A program made the translations under genes and the position numbers. The notes below the pieces were generated by a model that ran no database searches, was not told where the DNA came from, and saw only the letters and a list, made by a program, of their open reading frames with translations. A stretch of 64,000 nucleotides of DNA, taken from NCBI RefSeq assembly GCF_958979055.1, contig NC_084899.1:5367001-5431000 (forward strand), given 5' to 3'. How positions within the stretch are numbered: the first letter of the stretch is position 1; each line of letters begins with the position of its first letter. This DNA is from Alnus glutinosa. Lineage: Eukaryota; Streptophyta; Magnoliopsida; Fagales; Betulaceae. Of this stretch, positions 48,009 through 58,485 are shown piece by piece.

Positions 48009-48412
48009 CTCTAAAACCCTAAATCACTAAAGACTATAAAACATTCCTCCTTAAAAGTTAAAATCCTAAATCCCATATTCCTAAAACTCTAAATCCCTAA
48101 TCCATGAAACTCTAAAATCCTAAATTCCTAAAAGACTCTAAAACCCTATAACCTTAAAACACTAAATACTTAAACCATAGAACTCTCTGTTACTCTCATA
48201 TTTCATAATCTTAAACACTGTACCCTAAATCACAAGCATAAGAGACAAATCTCTAAAACTTGAAACCTAAAACTCTGAAACCCTAAATCCCTAATCTCTG
48301 AATCTTAATCCCTAAAACTCTAAAACCATAAATCCTTAATCACTAAAACTCTAAAATCATAAATCTCTAATCCCTAAAACTCTAAAACCCCAAATCCCTA
48401 GTCCCTAATCTC
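48009..48412. repeat. Degenerate telomere-like CCCTAAA array
   Basis: About 400 bp is made of units close to ACTCTAAAACCCTAAATCCC, with many exact CCCTAAA or CCCTAAT words separated by variants. It resembles a decayed interstitial plant telomere repeat or a minisatellite that evolved from CTAAA units. It lies just upstream of the hAT transposase start codon. Confidence 0.75.
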
Positions 48413-48496
48413 AAATCTAACATAATCTGTAGTTAATAGCCCTAGTTTTGTTATAAAAATAAAATTTTAATAGTTGTTTACAACTTAAAACAGCAC

Positions 48497-50817
48497 ATGG
48501 AAGACAGAAGTCAGCTTATGGAAGTCAATAAAGTTGTATTAGTCAATGAAGCAGACTTAGGTGATGATGCAACTACTCATTCCATTACCCTTGGAGCTGC
48601 TGGCAATGGAAATTCACAAGACCAACCAGTAACTGTAGATACTCCTCCTTCCGATCCCCCAACTGTAAGCACTACTGGTCCTACTGATTCTCACACTGTG
48701 GGTAGTGTTCCTACTCCTGGTGATGTTAGTACTAGTACTAGTGTATTTGAGAAGAAACAGAGGCAAAAAACTTCTAAAGTTTGGGATGACTTCTCTCAAG
48801 TTGAAGTTTTAGGTGTAAAAAAATCTCAGTGTAATTGGTGTAAAAGGCTGTTTGCTGTTTCCAAATCTAGTTCTACCTCAACACTTGGTAGGCATTTGGT
48901 AGCTTGTGTGAAGTATGTGGAGTCCAACAATAAGAAGCAAAAGATTCTGACCCATGATCGTGGTGAGCTAGGTGGGGGGGGGGGGGGGGGGGCTAGTTTG
49001 ACAAATTTTTCTTTTAGTGAGAAGAGGGTTAGGGAACTTGCTGCCCACATGGTGCTCTTCCACGAGTACCCTTTTAACATGATGGAACATGAACTTTTTA
49101 ACAAGTTTATGAAGGCATGCACGCCCCATTGGAAAAAGATCAGTCGTGCAACTTTGAAATTTGATTGCATAACTATATACCTTAGTGAGAAGAAGAAGAT
49201 TAAAGCAATGCTTAGTGGGGTTGAGAAGATAAACATAACAACTGATATGTGGACATCTTCACAGAGGGTGTCATATATGGTTGTTACTTGCCATTATGTA
49301 GATTCAGATTGGTTCCTCCAAAAGAGAATTTTGAACTTTTTTAATGTACCTCCTCCTCATAGTGGTGTTGTTATTGCTGATGCCCTTAGGAAGTGTTTCA
49401 TAGAATGGGGCATTGAGGATAAGGTATTAACAATAACAGTTGATAATGCAAGAGCAAATGATTCTGCCATTAGAATCATTAAAGATGATTTTGAGTTGAG
49501 GAATGAGCTGGATGTTAGGGGTCGGTTATTCCATGTACGATGTTGTGCGCATGTGACAAATTTGTTGGTGCAAGCAGGACTTGCTGAAATTGGAGACATT
49601 GTTGATTCTGTTAGGCAAGGAATAAAGTATGTGGTTGCTTCAGAGGGAAGGTTGAAAGTGTTTAGTGAAATAGCTCAACGTTTGCATTTGCCATCTAAGA
49701 AACTGATTCTAGATGTCCCTACACGTTGGAACAGCACCTACTTGATGCTGGCTACTGCAGTAGGGTTCAAAGAAGTGTTCCCAAGATATCACCAAGTTGA
49801 TCAAGCATTTCAGTGGGTTGTGAGTTCGGAACAGTGGGAAAAGGTTGAGAATGTAAACCAAGTTTTGTCGGTTTTTAATGAAGTTACAAACATGGTATCA
49901 GGAAGTGATTATCCTACCTCAAATCTGTTTCTACCTGAGGTATGGAGAATGAAGGAAATTCTGCAATTGAAATGTGTTGATAGGCATGACTACATTAGAT
50001 CAATGGCAGAAAAAATGTTTCAGAAATTTGAGAAGTATTGGGGGGAATGCAATTTGTTGATGTCCATAGCTGCTGTCTTGGATCCAAGATATAAGATGAA
50101 GTTGATCAATTTCTGTTTTCCTCTTATTTACCCTGAGTCCGAGTATCCACAGCACATACAGAATGTGCTGGCCGTTCTGCATGAGTTATTTGAAGTGTAT
50201 GTCACTGCCCATAATTATTCTATTTTGAAACTAAGTGCTACTGAGCAGGCTACAGTATTTTCATGTGTTCCTACCCCACATGTTCCTAAAGTGTCCACAA
50301 CTCGATCAAGGTATCGGGATCATGTTAGAACTACAGATATCATTCGGCCCATTAAATCAGATTTGGATATCTATCTTGAAGAGGATGTGTACATAGGCGA
50401 TAAGGATGACAGTGGTGAAGATATTGATAACAAATTCGAGGCTTTGGCATAGTGGAAGTTCAATGCCTTGAAGTACCGAATTTTGTCTAAGATGGCCAAG
50501 GACATTCTAGCTGTACCTATCACGACAGTTGCTTCTGAATCGTCATTCAGTGCAGGTGGTAGGGTAATTGATCCACACCGAGCATCCTTGAAAACTGAAA
50601 CCGTTCAAATGCTTTTGTGTGGCTCCGATTGGGTAAGAGCAATCCATGGTCTCAAGAAAAAAACCTCTGGAACTGTAAGTGGTATTTTAAGCACATAATT
50701 TGCATGAAATTACATGTGTTTATCACTAATTTTTGTTTAGGTATAAACTAACTTTATTAACTGAATTTGTGCTTGTTTTTGTAGAAACTGATTGAAGTTG
50801 AATTGTCATCATCTTGA
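48497..50817 (+). pseudogene. hAT transposase (BED finger, hATC domain) with one in-frame TAG
   Basis: A main exon runs from ATG 48497 to about 50674, and a GT-AG intron leads to a short last exon 50785-50817. The frame stays open except for a TAG at 50450-50452 (codon 652). Visible parts: a BED-type zinc finger at about residues 95-140 (CNWCKR, TSTLGRHLVAC), a poly-Gly run coded by 19 G (48974-48992), RNase-H-fold motifs (NITTDMWTSSQ, ITVDNARANDSA, RWNSTYLMLATA), and after the TAG the hATC dimerisation domain (ILSKMAKDILAVPITTVASE). The TAG precedes Trp-Lys where family members usually have another Trp, so it is probably a single TGG-to-TAG change that removes dimerisation. Everything else looks intact, so inactivation seems recent. 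Similar plant proteins are annotated as BED zinc finger/RICESLEEPER-like. Confidence 0.88.
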
Positions 50818-50876
50818 TTCTTTCGAGGTTTGATTTAGATATTTGGGCGTTATAAACTTTACATATGTTTATTTTT

Positions 50877-51095
50877 GGGAAAACTGCAATTTACCCCCTG
50901 ATGTTTACACGAATTTTCAATTTTGGTACCAATGTTTAGATTGCTTCAATTGCACCCAAGAAAGTTGAAAAAAATTTCAATCCACCCCCTTCCGTCCAAT
51001 TGCTCCGTCTGATGAGACGGAAATGGACCCACGTGCGCGACATGTGACTTATATGCAGATAACCGGACGAAAATACCCTCAAAAAATTGAGCCAT
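50877..51095 (+). repeat. Left TIR of the Mutator-like element
   Basis: Begins GGGAAAACTGCAATTTACCC and includes TTGGTACCAATGTTTAGATT and GACGGAAATGGACCCACGTG. It presumably contains the transposase promoter. Its complement is at 56847-57063. Confidence 0.93.
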
Positions 51096-51991
51096 TGTTT
51101 TCTAAATTAAAAAAGACCGGTCCTGTGTCCGCTTAAAAGCTTAAAAACTCAGATACCACTTTCAAATGCAAAGTAAAAACCCGAAAAACATCTCCGGAAT
51201 CAACAACAAATTTTTGATTTAGGATTCCTTTGCGGATTATCATCACCAACAAATTTCAGCCGAAATCGACTTTGGGCTAAGGGTTGTCGTGATTAAACCA
51301 ACCGAAGTGGGTGTTCGATCAAGGTATGTTCAAATAAAAAGACCCCTTTTTTAAATTTAGGGTTTTGTGCAAAAGTAGGTTACGTCGTTTTTGTGTTATG
51401 ATATCTTTTAAATTCATTCGATAATTCCTTTATTTTGTCTTGAATGAAGCGAAAGAACCGAACTAAAATGTGCTTAGGGTTCCGTCGTTTTTGGGTTATG
51501 AAATCTTTGTTTTATTCAGAAGATGCTTTCAATGATTGTCTTTGTATATTTTTTATTGAAAAGTTGCTTTCTTACTGGGTCCATGTGTTTTGTTGAATTT
51601 CAATTACCTTTGTGGCTTTGTATGATGATGGGACCATGTGCTTTGCTTTTACATGTGCATGATGTGCTGCTTTGTGTTGATTTGGTGTTTAAAAAACTGC
51701 AATTTACCCCATCAGGAGAAAATGGTACATGATTATGTCTGTTTGTGTAGTTAGTTGGTGTATTGTCTGTTTAAAAAACAACAGTGGTCAGATGAGAAAA
51801 ATGGTGCCAGTGTGTGAAGTTAGTTGCTGTATTGTGTGTTCAAAAAAGAGTAATGGTTCCCAGATGAGAAGTTGTGGTTGTGTATATTGGTTGCTGTGTT
51901 GTGGTCCCCATATGTCACTTAATGTGTTGTTGGCCTTTATTTAATTTAACAACATGTCACTTACTATGTTTTATTAAATTTACCTTGTAGG

Positions 51992-54900
51992 ATGGCACAC
52001 AATAAACTAGTGGTTGAGGTCCATTTTGGGGGTAGGTTTGACAGGAGTTTTGGATGTGAGTATACGGGTGGTGAAGTTGAACTGCACAAAGATAGTGTTG
52101 ACCTTGATAAACTATCTTTCTTTGAAATTGAAGATATATGTAAGGAATATGGATATAAGTTAGGAGATTTAATGTATTTTAAAGACCCCGTGAAGAGTCT
52201 TGCTGATGGGTTGCGTTTAATTACTTCAGACCATGATGTGCTGAACCTGTCTGCTTGCCATGATGGGCATGCCATTTTGCAATTATATATTTTGTCTTTT
52301 GGGGATGGAGGAGGTGATGAAGAGGATAGTCAAGATGATAATGAATATGGAGGTATGGCTGATTTGGATGATCCTTGGTGGGATGATAAGCTTAGTGATA
52401 CTGAAGGCGTATTTGATGTTGGTGTTGATGTTGATAGTTCTGGACCCTCTAATGTACAACATGATAATCCTAGGGTTGAACAAGGTAATGTAGAGGATAA
52501 TGAAGGGGGTAATGATGAGAATAGTGAAAAGGGTGGTAATGATGAGAATAGTGAAGAGGGTGAAGAGGGTGATGAGAAGTGTGAAGAAGGTGGTGATGAT
52601 GAGAATAGTGAAGAGGGTGGTAATGGTGATAATGAAGATGAAGTTGGTCATGATGACAATGACAATAACTCTGATATGGCTAGAAGTGACATACTTGTCT
52701 CACCAGTAGCTAGTGATGAAGAAGTTGAAAATTTTGAGTCAAGAGGGTCTGAGTTCCATGCAGTTGACCGAGAGGATCCAAGTTTGGAAGTTAAGATGAG
52801 ATTCCAAGATATACAGACATTTAGGGAGGTTGTTAGGGTGTTCAATCTGAAGAGGGGCAAGGACATTATCTTTAAAAAAAATGAGAGAAAAAAGTGTTTG
52901 TTGTATGTAAAGAACTAAAGTGTAATTATAGAGTGTATGCTAGACAGGTGGATGATGAAGCTACATTCCAGATAATCAGCCTTCAAGGTAGACATGTTTG
53001 TGGCAGGCAATTTAGGAACTCAATTGTAAACTCTACATGGATAGCCGATAAACTGATTGATAAGTTTAGAGTTCAGCCCGACATGCCATTACATGTGATA
53101 CAGAATGAAGTGAAAGAAAGATGGAGGATAGATGTGAATCCGAGCATGATGTATAGGGCAAGAATCAAGGCTAATAAAAAAATATATGGCAACCATGGGA
53201 GTCAATATGCGGCCTTGTGGGACTATTGTGAGACCTTGAGAGCAACCAACCCAGGAAGTTGTGTTGTGATGAAAGTGGATAAGACAGTACCCGAGGCGAA
53301 TCCAATATTTCAAAGACTGTATTGTTCTTTGGCAGCCATGAAGAAGGGCTTTTTGGAAGGTTGCAGGCCTGTGATAGGGGTGGATGGGTGTTTCCTTAAA
53401 GGGCCATTTAAGGGGCAACTTCTAGCTGCAGTTGGACGCGATGGCAATGATAACATGTATCCGATTGCATATGCCGTAGTTGAAGCTGAGACTAAGGACA
53501 GCTGGATCTGGTTTTTGGAAACCCTAGTGTCTAATCTTGGGAACCATGAGCGGCATGGCAAGCCAACATTTATTTCGGATCGACAGAAGGTAAGTCATGG
53601 TTAGTGCCCCGTGTGATCTCATTTTATTTTAAAATGTCTAACATTCTTAATCTAATGTTGTGGTTTTTTGATCGTAGGGTCTAATGCCAGCCTTTGATTA
53701 TGTCATGCCAACCGTCGATCACAGGATTTGTGTAAGGCATCTTTATGCGAACTATAGGGACATTGGGGGGCATAGAGGAATTGCCCTAAAGGAGAAGTTA
53801 TGGGCTGCAGCTTCTGCATACACTGAAGGGGATTTTCTAAGGGTAATGGGTGAGCTGAAGAGAATGAAGAGTGATGCCCATGAGTACTTGGCCAAAATTG
53901 ATCCTAGTACATGGTCAAGAGCATGGTTTGCTACGGATTCAAAGTGTGACCTTCTGCAGAATAATATATGTGAGTGTTTTAACTCATACATTCTAAAGGC
54001 TCGCAATAAGCCTATCTTGACCATGCTGGAGCAGATACGAAAAAAGTTGATGAGGAGATACCAGGCTAAGAGGGATGGCATTCAAAGTTTGACAGGGAAG
54101 TTAACTCCTAAAATCCAAAATAAGTTGGATGCAATACGGAATGAATCAATGGACTGTGTTGCCCTATATGCTGGTGATGACATGTTTGAAGTGACTGGTC
54201 CAGATGGTAGACAATTTGTAGTCAACATGAGGAGAAAAAATTGTGGTTGTAGAGTGTGGGAAATGTCTGGAATCCCCTGTGTTGATGCATGTGCTGCTAT
54301 TCGACATAGTTGTAAGAATGCAGAGGATTATGTTGATGAGTACTTCACTGTGGAGATGTACAAGAAAGCATATGAGCCAATTATATACCCAATGCCTAGT
54401 TAAGAGCAGTGGATACCAACCCAGCATGACAAGTTGGAACCCCCAGTATCAAGAGTGGCCCCGGGTAGACCAAAGAAGGTAAGAAAAAGGCAAGTTGATG
54501 AATGTAGAGATCTGAAAAATCCAAACAGAATGAGAAAATTTGGTGCTAGGATGAAATGCTCCATGTGTAAGGGCAGCGGGCATAATAAAAGGGCATGTCC
54601 AATGAGAAGTACCCAAGCAAGTATTGTGCTGCCTACCCCACCTACAGACAGTGTGAGTTTATTAATCTTTATTATCCTTTATTTTTTATTATGTACTATA
54701 TGCATACTGATAGTCCCACACCTTATTTGACTCATTTGGAACAGACACAAAGTACCACCTCAAGAACTCCTACACAGGCTACAAGAACAAATCTGGTCTC
54801 ACCGCCTCCACCAGCAAGAACAAATTCAGTCCCACCGCCTCCACTAGCAATAACAAATCCAGTCCCACCACCTCCACTAGCAACAACAAATCCGGTCCCA

Positions 54901-55239
54901 CCTCCTCCAAGGAAACGGAAGACACAAAGGGTCACGGCTATTTTTGGGAAGTCCAAACCGGGTCCCACCATACCTATTGATCTAACTGAGGGTGATAGTG
55001 ATGAACGAGGTGGCCCTGCAATCCGAGGTGGCCCTGCAATCCGAGGGGGCCATGCAATTCGAGGTGGCCCTGCAATCCGAGGGGGCCATGCAATTCGAGA
55101 TGGCAGTGCGGGAACTAGTGAGACAGCAACTAATCCGGCATCCAAAAGCAAGGGCAAATGTGTGGTGGCCACTGTTGAAAAGACAATTGAGATTGCTGAA
55201 GCGAAGAGGAAGAGAATGAGGCCAGAATGGAAGCGTTAA
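51992..55239 (+). pseudogene. MURA-type (MULE) transposase, frameshifted
   Basis: Exons: 51992-53589, 53678-54652 and 54745-55239 (GT-AG, in phase). Order: a PB1-like N-terminal region; an acidic Asp/Glu/Gly/Asn stretch (about 52290-52690); a MuDR-type DNA-binding domain (about 52790-53090); the catalytic DDE core with Asp at 53383 (VIGVDGCF), Asp at 53578 (FISDRQ) and Glu at 53972 (NICECFNS); a SWIM finger at 54242-54286; a CCHC knuckle (CSMCKGSGHNKRAC); and a proline-rich tail with repeats. Three lesions: a one-base frame change in the A-run at 52883-52894; Asp instead of the zinc-binding His in the SWIM motif (IPCVD, 54284-54286); and a TAA at 54401-54403 before EQW. The catalytic residues are present. 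The A-run shift could be a sequencing error, but the three together indicate a dead or very damaged copy. Confidence 0.88.
54780..55115 (+). repeat. Coding repeats in the transposase tail
   Basis: Two in-frame arrays. The first (54780-54912) repeats PVPPPPLATTN-type units. The second (about 55010-55100) has five copies of an 18-bp unit coding GG(P/H)AIR (CGAGGTGGCCCTGCAATC and variants). Both keep multiples of three, so the reading frame survived copy-number change. Confidence 0.8.
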
Positions 55240-55279
55240 TTAAATATGTGCTTGTATTTAATGCACATGTGCATAATCT

Positions 55280-55367
55280 GTGTTTGACAATTGGTAGTTA
55301 TGTGTTTGACAATTGGTAGTTGTGCGTTTGACAGTTGGTAGTTGTGTGTTTGACAGTTGGTGGTTGT
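55280..55367. repeat. Minisatellite, 22-bp unit, four copies
   Basis: Unit GTGTTTGACAATTGGTAGTT(AT/GT), four head-to-tail copies with few changes, directly after the transposase stop. It lies in the convergent gap between the two genes of the element. Confidence 0.85.
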
Positions 55368-55479
55368 GTGTTTGATACAGTACTAAAAATGCAGGATTGG
55401 TGGTTGTGTTTGATAGACAGTACTAGTAATGCATAATTGCTTATTTTTGTGTAATGATTACAATGTGTTTTATGATGTT

Positions 55480-55593
55480 GGAATGCATTGCAGGTTTTGA
55501 CATTTGTGTAGTTTTGGAATGCATTGCAGGTTTTGATATTTGTGTGGTTTTGGAATGCATTGCAAGTTTTGATATTTGTGTGATTTTGGAATG
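55480..55593. repeat. Minisatellite, 36-bp unit, three copies and a start of a fourth
   Basis: Copies begin GGAATGCATTGC at 55480, 55516 and 55552, with a fourth start at 55588. It lies in the same convergent gap. Confidence 0.85.
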
Positions 55594-55919
55594 ACATTAC
55601 AATATTTGAAGGGAACCTGTTGATGTGATACATAATATTGTCTTGAGTTGTTTCTAAGGTATCCAATTTTAAGCATGTCCATATCATCGGATTGTGGATC
55701 AATTTTTTTTTTTTTTAATTCAATGATAGTGTGAAAAATATAATGGGATAAATTTTTGTTACTTTATAAATACAAGCAGCTCCAACTACAAACAATCCCA
55801 CTTAAATACATGCAATAAGGCAACCAAAATACCACTACACAACTTAGTGCACAAAAAATGGTTCACTTCTATCTTCTATGGCCCCATAGAAGTGCACAAA
55901 AAATGTCTAACAATACAAC

Positions 55920-56749
55920 TCAAGGCAACCTCAAATAACCAACCCTATTGTCCTCCTGGTTTTTGGCTGCATGTCCGAAGAAGAAACACAATGCAAATAA
56001 AATCCACGAACACACAAGCATTGTGTGGTAATTCTTCTTCACTGCTTCAAATTTGATCCCCCAAATCTCAATTTCTTTACAGTATTGTGCAATTTCTGCG
56101 TTCCTCTCATTGTCAACTTCGGCCTTCACCTTCTCAATTTCTTTCTCCATTTCGGCCTTCACTTTCCCAACTTCTACTTCAACCATGGTTTCACATCGTT
56201 TAGTTTCTGCCACCAAACTTTCGTGCCACTCAACCAATCGACCAACAACCCTCTGACCATGTGCACACATTTTGGGATCAACCCACTCAAAGAAACCACA
56301 ATCTCTGTTGATCTGCAAAACACAACAAATAATGAAAAAATTGCAACTTGTCCAACTTGTCTGGAATGCATTCCAGATTTTGCCACTTTTTAGCATTAAC
56401 AATCCAACATCGAATGGTATATATGCAGAAAAGCCAGATTTCAAAAGCCGACTATAAAATTGCAAATTTGAACTCCCAAATACAAAATGAAACTCTAAAA
56501 TCGATCAGAATAAGTACTACTTGCCTTCCAATTTTCACACCCCATAAACCTTCTTCCGAAAATTTTGCTCGTGTGCGCCGTTTTCACATTCATCGGCCGC
56601 TCGCAGTAGCATACTCGTTGCCGTGAAAAAGTGGCAACACTCTGTGGGGACTCCGACCTTGCTTCCATCCTCTCCTTCAAGTGCCCAATCGATTGCCCAA
56701 AACAGACGGGTATCTGGTCAGGGGTTGAGTCCTGTGTCGAGGCGTCCAT
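55920..56749 (-). CDS. GRF zinc-finger / coiled-coil / membrane-anchor protein carried by the Mutator-like element
   Basis: Minus-strand gene with two exons, 56749-56525 and 56312-55920, giving 205 codons with no stop. The intron has a GC donor in strong context (AAG/GCAAGT) and an ordinary AG acceptor (TTTTGCAG). The GRF-type zinc finger spans the splice: Cys47 and Cys49 (VCYCERP), GRRFMGC with Cys71, NWK, then RDCGFFEW with Cys80. Residues about 110-150 are Glu/Lys/Val heptad-like (EVGKVKAEMEKEIEKVKAEV), a likely coiled coil. Residues about 173-190 (MLVCSWILFALCFFFGHA) are one hydrophobic segment near the C-terminus, so the protein may be tail-anchored. Plant genomes hold many such proteins of unknown function (At4g04775-like). 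GRF fingers in other proteins bind nucleic acid. It sits convergent to the transposase, with its promoter presumably in the right TIR. Confidence 0.85.
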
Positions 56750-56846
56750 CGTCTCCGTCAGCCTTCAAATTCGAAACCCTTGTTTTTCCTGAAACAATAT
56801 TTGAACCAAATATACATGAAACAATACGGGTGACTTAGAAAACAAC

Positions 56847-57063
56847 GGCTCAATTTTTTGAGGGTATTTTCGTCCAGTTATCTGCATATAAGTCACATGC
56901 CGCGCACGTGGGTCCATTTCCGTCTCATCAGACGGAGCAATTGGACGGAAGGGGGTGGATTGAAATTTTTTTCAACTTTCTTGGGTACAATTGAAGCAAT
57001 CTAAACATTGGTACCAAAATTGAAAATTCGTGTAAACATCAGGGGGTAAATTGCAGTTTTCCC
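56847..57063 (-). repeat. Right TIR of the Mutator-like element
   Basis: The inverted copy of 50877-51095, ending GCAGTTTTCCC. It lies about 100 bp upstream of the GRF-gene start codon (56749, minus) and presumably supplies its promoter. Confidence 0.93.
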
Positions 57064-57277
57064 TTTATTTTTTGTTAAGTATGTAATATGAACTGCTGGA
57101 CAATCTGTTTAAACTTGAACTGTTTAAAACTTGAATTGCTTCATGCTGGACAATCTGTTGCTACCTTGCTGGACAATCTGTTTAACTTGAGCTAATATAC
57201 CCTTTGTGGCTTTGTCCATTTTTGTTGGAGAAGTTAGTATGGCTCATGTCATGAGGTATGTCTTAACTCTTAATTGT

Positions 57278-58485
57278 TATGTATAGTCTTTCTAGACAAA
57301 TCTTAAATGATAAATCTCTCTTGACATGTTATCAAGGTTAAAAGAACTTTGATTAAATATGCAAGGGAGTGAAAATTTTTAACAATTCCTTTTGTCTTAG
57401 TCCAGTGTGGTCTACTGCTCTTGTAAGGAGTGGCATTTGACAAGTCACACGTGGCATTGTGAATCTGATCTCTTTGTATTTTGGCCATTTGGGTGAAGTG
57501 GTGAACATCACTCTTTGTTTGAGTACCTGAGTTCTTTATAAACGGTTATGATCTGCTTAATTAGAAATCTCTCATCTATTATGCTGATTGCTGGGCTTTG
57601 TTTGAGTAACTGAGTTCTTTAAAAAATTATGATCTGCTTAGTTAGAAATCTGTAATCTATTATTCTGGTTCTGGGATTTGTTTGAGTCACTGAGTTCTTT
57701 AAAAATTAAGCTTTTCTTTGGTTTCTGAAAATTTCGTTCATCTATAATATTCCATATTCTGCCATGTTTATTTTTTAGTTAATAAAACACAATCTGCCAT
57801 GTTCTTTGTTATGCTTTGCTAAGTTAGAAATATGTAATCTATGATGTTTTGCTTGGGACTTGTATGCCATGTCTATTGCTTTGCTTGGGACTTTTATGCC
57901 AAGAGACTCCCATTTGCCTCTTATGCTTGCAATTCAAGAGAATCACAAGCATATGAGGTAAGTGGGAGTCTCTTGCATGCAAGTCACATTACCAAATGAC
58001 ATAAGCTATGCACTAATGATAAGATTGAAATGTGAGAATCTGAAATCTGTTATACAATTTATTTTATCCCAAGAATGTCTTAGTGCAGCAGTGTGGTTTT
58101 GTGGCAAATTTGGCAGTGGCAACTCAGATTGTTTTTAACTATTCATTTTCAAATTGTTAATATGTCATAATTTATGTTGTCTTTTAATCCTTCACTCGAA
58201 TGAGAATTACTCAATCTTCATGTAAACCTGATCTCTTTGTAAATTTGATCTCTTTGTATTTTATACCTTTTCTGTTGGAGATAGAGAAGTTGCAGTTGGT
58301 ATGTAACTATGTATAGTCTATCTAGACAAATCTTAAATGATAAATCTCCCTTGACATGTTTATCAAGGTAAACAAAGCTTTGATTAAATGTGCAAGGGAG
58401 TAAAAATAGTTTAACATTTTTTTTTTTTTTTTGTCTTAGTTCAGTGTGATCTTGTGGGACTTGCGGCATTTGGCAAGTGGCAACT
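57278..58485. repeat. Direct repeat pair in the hAT 3' region (57278-57455 and 58305-58485)
   Basis: Two copies of about 180 bp, about 1.03 kb apart, share TATAGTCT-TCTAGACAAATC, AAATGATAAATCTC, TTGATTAAAT-TGCAAGGGAG and GTCTTAGT-CAGTGTG. They differ by scattered substitutions and a T-run. Confidence 0.75.
57900..57975 (+). ncRNA. Near-perfect 30-bp foldback, miRNA-precursor-like
   Basis: The left arm 57900-57929 (starts CAAGAGACTCCCATTTGCC) pairs with the right arm 57946-57975 (ends TGGGAGTCTCTTG). Of 30 positions, 27 are Watson-Crick, two are G-U wobbles and one is a T-T mismatch, around a 16-base loop. A transcript would form a stem of miRNA-precursor size. No expression evidence; it may instead be a tiny foldback element. 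Confidence 0.45.

Larger units (their letters stand above)
50877..57063 (+). mobile_element. Mutator-like element (6187 bp) nested in the hAT
   Basis: Ends are GGGAAAACTGCAATTTACCC and its complement. The TIRs (50877 to about 51095 and about 56847 to 57063) match over about 210 bp with few differences. The exact 9-bp target duplication TTTATTTTT lies at 50868-50876 and 57064-57072. It inserted about 50 bp after the stop of the hAT transposase gene. It carries two convergent genes: a MURA-type transposase (plus) and a GRF zinc-finger gene (minus), with minisatellites between them. Near-identical TIRs suggest a young insertion. Confidence 0.97.

Noticed and set aside
52283..52651. 122-codon minus-strand frame rich in Ile and Thr
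   Set aside because: It is the antisense of the acidic repeat region of the transposase; GAT/GAA-rich sense gives Ile/Thr/Phe-rich antisense.
54732..55172. Gly-rich minus-strand frame in the transposase tail
   Set aside because: It is the antisense of the proline-rich and GGPAIR repeats and has no independent support.
55280..55593. A CRISPR-like array
   Set aside because: The repeats are contiguous minisatellites with no unique spacers, in a plant nuclear transposon.
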